Of a stretch of 19,629 nucleotides of DNA, positions 16,243 to 19,629 are shown in pieces. A model generated the notes under the pieces. The model had not been told where the DNA came from. It did not search any database and worked only from the letters and a program-made list of their open reading frames with translations. The DNA comes from Ferruginibacter sp. (lineage in GTDB: Bacteria; Bacteroidota; Bacteroidia; Chitinophagales; Chitinophagaceae): the NCBI GenBank assembly GCA_030831725.1, contig JAURKN010000213.1, positions 1 through 19,629 of the forward strand, read 5' to 3'. The position numbers were made by a program, and so were the translations under genes. How positions within the stretch are numbered: the first letter of the stretch is position 1; each line of letters starts with the position of its first letter.

Positions 16243-17139
16243 ATGAAAAAAATCATTCCCATAATATTTTCCATATTGCTTTTCGGTGAAACGATGCAGG
16301 CACAGCAGATATTCACCATGAGCCAATTCATGCAGCATAATTTTCTATTCAATCCCGCAGCGGCTGGAGCGAACGAAAATCCCTCAGTAGGTGCGACTTA
16401 TAAGAAGATGTGGTCCGGTATCGATGGTGGACCACAGACCACTATTCTCTATGGCGACATGTACTTTTCAAAATACAAAGCCGGTGCAGGACTTGTTCTT
16501 TATAACGATGTCACAGGTCCAACAGCTAGAACAGGCGGGGAATTGTGTGTTTCCTACAGCATACCTTTTGCGGAAAAGAAAAGACTCATGTTGGGATTGT
16601 CCGGACAATTCATGCAGGAGAGAATAGACAAGCTGAAAATAGAAAAATACATCCCGGGAGATCCGCTGTTAGCCGGCCCAGCATCTTATACTACAGGTGA
16701 TGCCGCTTTCGGAGTGTATTATACATCCCCAACATTACAGTTGGGTGCTTCCGCGAAACAGCTGGTGCAATCCAAACTCGATTTCATCAAATCGGCAACC
16801 AATGTGGAAGGTAGATTATACCGTCATTATTATTTCATGGGAAGTTACAATTGGAAAACAGATGAAGACAATGTGATTATACCGAACTTCATGGTAAAGT
16901 TGTCTTCAAACGCACCTGTTGATGTGGAAGCCGGAGCCAGGATTGAGCATAAGAAATTGTTCTGGGTTGGATTCAACTTTCATATGAATCAAGACTTTGC
17001 GGCATTTGCAGGAGTTACGCTCAATCAAAAATTATCTATCGGTTATGCATTCGATCAGTATCAGACACCATTGAGTGTATTTGATGGCGGAGGTAACGCA
17101 CATGAGGTTTCATTGAGGTATTTTCTAAAAGGAAAATGA
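16243..17139 (+). CDS. PorP/SprF family type IX secretion system outer-membrane protein
   Basis: The product has 298 residues, typical for the family. A signal peptide (1-20) is cut before QQIFTMSQ. The N-terminal family block is clear: MSQFMQHNFLFNPAAAGANE (26-45) with WSGIDGGPQTTILYGD (58-73) just after it. The rest alternates amphipathic strands rich in Gly and aromatic residues, as in a beta-barrel of about 14 strands, ending with the strand VSLRYFLKGK. In Flavobacterium, SprF is needed to deliver the CHU_C-type adhesin SprB to the surface. Members encoded beside CHU_C proteins are thought to be their dedicated partners. The gene is flanked by two lectin adhesin genes with gaps of 30 and 31 bases, so a three-gene operon is very likely. 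The start is ATG with AAAGAAG 2-8 bases upstream as a weak ribosome site. Confidence 0.94.
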   Translation: MKKIIPIIFSILLFGETMQAQQIFTMSQFMQHNFLFNPAAAGANENPSVGATYKKMWSGIDGGPQTTILYGDMYFSKYKAGAGLVLYNDVTGPTARTGGELCVSYSIPFAEKKRLMLGLSGQFMQERIDKLKIEKYIPGDPLLAGPASYTTGDAAFGVYYTSPTLQLGASAKQLVQSKLDFIKSATNVEGRLYRHYYFMGSYNWKTDEDNVIIPNFMVKLSSNAPVDVEAGARIEHKKLFWVGFNFHMNQDFAAFAGVTLNQKLSIGYAFDQYQTPLSVFDGGGNAHEVSLRYFLKGK

Positions 17140-17170
17140 TTCGCAGAGAACTAAAGATCAATTCAAACAG

Positions 17171-19629
17171 ATGAACAACCGGTTTATATTTTTTCTTTTT
17201 GCGACTTTGATTTCACTGACTGCAACTCGATCCTATTCCCAATACAACGCGGTTGGAAATGCGATACGCGAAAGTTGCAGATGTTACACACTTACCTCAA
17301 ACAATTCAAATCAAAGAGGTGCAGTTTGGAATGTGAATCGCATCAATCTCAATCAATCTTTTGATTTCACCTTCGATGTATTTCTGGGTTGTTCGGATGG
17401 AGGTGCCGATGGAATCGCTTTTGTACTTCAACCATTGAGTCCGACAAGGACATCCACATTTACCGGTGGTGGGGGACTTGCATGTGCAGGCTTCAACCCA
17501 TCCCTTGCTGTAACCATAGACACATACAGCAACAGAGATCCCGGAAACATAGATCATAATGATCCTACTTACGATCACATTGCGATACAATTGAACGGCG
17601 ACCTGAGTCATTATACAGCCAACACGCTCACACCTCCGACACAGGCATCCGCAACGAGTTTGAATGTGGAGGATTGCAACACACACAAACTGAGGATTAA
17701 GTGGGATGCGACCTTGTTTACCATGACGGTTTTTTTTGATGGACAGCAAAGGGTATCCGCAGTCAGGAATCTGGTGAATACAGTTTTTGCCGGAAACGGA
17801 TTGGTTTATTGGGGATTTACAGGTGCTACAGGAGGACTCTCAAATCTACAGCGATTTTGCAGTCCTTTGACACCCGGTTTCAACTTTGCACCAACACAAA
17901 GAAAGTGTGTTGGAGAATCTATCACTTTTTTTGATTCTACAACTACTTTCTCAAACCTGGTGAAATGGTACTGGAATTTCGGAGATGGATCAAACATCGA
18001 TTCCGTCAATGCTAACCCATCACACGTTTACAGTACATCAGGAGACTTTACCGTAACATATCGGGTGATTGCTCTTGATGGTTGTGAGGAGACATATACT
18101 CGTCAAGTGTATATCGGAGCGAAGCCTGTCGCTTCATTCACATATAACGACAGCTGTCTTTCCAATGCGATTCAATTCACGTCTAATTCAACATCCGCAA
18201 CTGGAAGCATCAACAGTTGGTATTGGAATTTCGACAACGGAGGATTGACTTCCACCATCTCCAATCCCACATCAACCTACAACACAGATGGCATAAAAAC
18301 AATACAAATGGTGGTGGGAACAAATGAAGGATGTTTCTCAGATACCTTGGTTCGTACCATTCGTATTCTTCCAAGGTCTGTAAGTAATTTCACATTTACC
18401 GATTCGGTTTGTATAGGAACTCCTACCACATTTACCGATCAATCGCAATTGAGCGGTGGTCTTGTGAATTTTTGGCAATGGACATCAAACGATCCCGGAT
18501 TCACCTCTTCCAATCAGAATCCTTCATATACATTTCCAGCACCTGGAAGTTATACAGTAACACTCACCACATCAGGCAATGGATCCAATCTTTGTCCGGG
18601 TACCACCATCACCAAAACTGTTTTTGTGGTTGATAAACCCAAAGCTGATTTTTTTGATACCATACCTTGCGAGAGACAGGCAATCACACTGACAGATTCA
18701 TCCTATACCACCGACGGACATTCTATTTCATCCTGTTGGTGGAATCTCGGGAATGGTCAGGTTTCAAACAATTGTAATCCGCGTTTCACTTTTCCAAGTG
18801 CGGGATCGTATCCGATACAGCATACTGTGACTAACGAGAGAGGATGCGTTTCCGATACCCTTAATGCTATCCTTACCGTGGCTGATAAACCAGCTCCGGA
18901 TTTTATCATGAGTCCGGTAATTTGCGGAGACAGCAGTTTGCTTTTTACAGATGCATCCGCCATGCAAAATGGACAATCCGCACAGTGGAGCTGGATACAC
19001 AACAACATCGTATTTTCCAATCAGAATCCGACGAGAGGATATTTTCCATTTGGCAATCAGCAGGTAGGACTTGCAGTGACCAGCAGTTTCGGATGTTTCT
19101 CCGATACTGTATATAAAACTTTCAAACTGGTAAGAACACCTAAAATTCAATTTGATTTTCAGGACACTTGCAAATTCGATCCGGTGTTTTTCAGCAGCCA
19201 AGAAACTGGAATACCCACCAACATCACGCAGTGGCATTGGAATTTGGGAGATGGAACGGTTCAATCCCTTCCATCTTTCACACATATCTATCAGGCAAAC
19301 GGCGCATATCCTGTAACGTTATATGTTATTTCCGGAGACGGATGTTCATCAGACACGTTACGTGATGTGATCAATATTTACGGTACCAATGCATTTGCAG
19401 GCAATGATACCATAGTAGCCGCAGGTCAACCTGTTCAACTTCAGGCAAGCGGTGGAATAAGCTATTCATGGAGTCCTGGCGAAGGTTTGAGCAATACCGG
19501 TATTTCAAATCCGATTGCAATAGTAAATCAGGATAAAACATATTATCTCAAAGCATATACTCCAGGCGGATGTCCGAGTTATGACACCATCAACATCATC
19601 ATATATCAAGGCCCTGAATTTTATATGCC
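17171..19629 (+). CDS. Large L-type lectin / multi-PKD adhesin, paralogue of the upstream gene (partial, C-terminus beyond window)
   Basis: The frame is open from ATG 17171 to the window end, giving 819 residues without a stop. A signal peptide (1-23) is cut before QYNAVGN. The L-type lectin domain (about 25-235) is closely similar to that of the 14065 gene, sharing RESCRCYTLT, SFDFTF, LGCSD, YDHIAIQLNGD and NLQRFC. Six PKD-like modules follow (about 237-737); the first has WYWNFGDG near 266-273 and the last WHWNLGDG. They are followed by an Ig-like module with YSWSPGEGLSN (738-812). The last visible residues, GPEFYMP, are those that usually precede a CHU_C domain (PxAFTPNxDG), so the missing end probably carries the same type IX sorting domain. 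It begins 31 bases after the PorP/SprF stop. It is a surface adhesin by inference, and its ligand is unknown. Confidence 0.9.
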   Translation, partial: MNNRFIFFLFATLISLTATRSYSQYNAVGNAIRESCRCYTLTSNNSNQRGAVWNVNRINLNQSFDFTFDVFLGCSDGGADGIAFVLQPLSPTRTSTFTGGGGLACAGFNPSLAVTIDTYSNRDPGNIDHNDPTYDHIAIQLNGDLSHYTANTLTPPTQASATSLNVEDCNTHKLRIKWDATLFTMTVFFDGQQRVSAVRNLVNTVFAGNGLVYWGFTGATGGLSNLQRFCSPLTPGFNFAPTQRKCVGESITFFDSTTTFSNLVKWYWNFGDGSNIDSVNANPSHVYSTSGDFTVTYRVIALDGCEETYTRQVYIGAKPVASFTYNDSCLSNAIQFTSNSTSATGSINSWYWNFDNGGLTSTISNPTSTYNTDGIKTIQMVVGTNEGCFSDTLVRTIRILPRSVSNFTFTDSVCIGTPTTFTDQSQLSGGLVNFWQWTSNDPGFTSSNQNPSYTFPAPGSYTVTLTTSGNGSNLCPGTTITKTVFVVDKPKADFFDTIPCERQAITLTDSSYTTDGHSISSCWWNLGNGQVSNNCNPRFTFPSAGSYPIQHTVTNERGCVSDTLNAILTVADKPAPDFIMSPVICGDSSLLFTDASAMQNGQSAQWSWIHNNIVFSNQNPTRGYFPFGNQQVGLAVTSSFGCFSDTVYKTFKLVRTPKIQFDFQDTCKFDPVFFSSQETGIPTNITQWHWNLGDGTVQSLPSFTHIYQANGAYPVTLYVISGDGCSSDTLRDVINIYGTNAFAGNDTIVAAGQPVQLQASGGISYSWSPGEGLSNTGISNPIAIVNQDKTYYLKAYTPGGCPSYDTINIIIYQGPEFYM

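Noticed and set aside
17306..17749. 147-residue minus-strand frame
   Set aside because: It is antisense to the lectin domain of the second adhesin, which is continuous and well supported on the plus strand.

Overview
The window is a chromosomal segment of a Bacteroidota bacterium, most likely of the Chitinophagales/Sphingobacteriales side of the phylum. The evidence is a type IX secretion cassette with CHU_C (type B) sorting domains and a PorP/SprF protein, promoters of the Bacteroidota form (TTTG, about 19 bases, then TAnnTTTG), weak ribosome binding sites, a DksA-like protein next to ileS, and a moderately AT-rich base composition. No rRNA, tRNA, CRISPR array, insertion sequence or phage gene was seen.

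Left part (1-6700), housekeeping and envelope genes: a sterol-desaturase/fatty-acid-hydroxylase gene cut by the window edge, frr (ribosome recycling factor) and a WecA/MraY-type polyprenyl-phosphate sugar-phosphate transferase, all on the minus strand; a stand-alone N-terminal half of transketolase (plus) with an almost ideal promoter; a minus-strand pair rbfA and a LolC/E-like permease whose stop and start codons overlap; and an MsbA-like ABC exporter (plus).

Middle (6700-11630): a strong two-way terminator separates the exporter from a minus-strand operon of ileS and a TraR/DksA-family protein. The DksA-like protein carries a tail of about 190 residues of Ala/Lys/Pro repeats, like histone H1, and has lost three of the four zinc-binding cysteines. 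IleRS is the IleRS2 type and has GIHH instead of the normal HIGH signature, a swap that has been linked to very high mupirocin resistance. The region between ileS and gyrB holds divergent promoters and one perfect DnaA-box sequence.

Right part (11630-19629), all on the plus strand: gyrB, a 66-residue protein resembling a zinc ribbon (DUF5679-like) that has lost most of its cysteines, a strong terminator, and then a three-gene surface cassette. The cassette is a secreted L-type lectin/PKD protein with a CHU_C sorting domain, a PorP/SprF outer-membrane protein, and a second, larger lectin/PKD paralogue that runs off the window just where its own CHU_C domain should start. The likely working model is that the PorP/SprF protein serves as the outer-membrane partner for display of both lectin adhesins through the type IX system. 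This cassette, the GIHH IleRS and the tailed DksA-like protein are the most interesting items.
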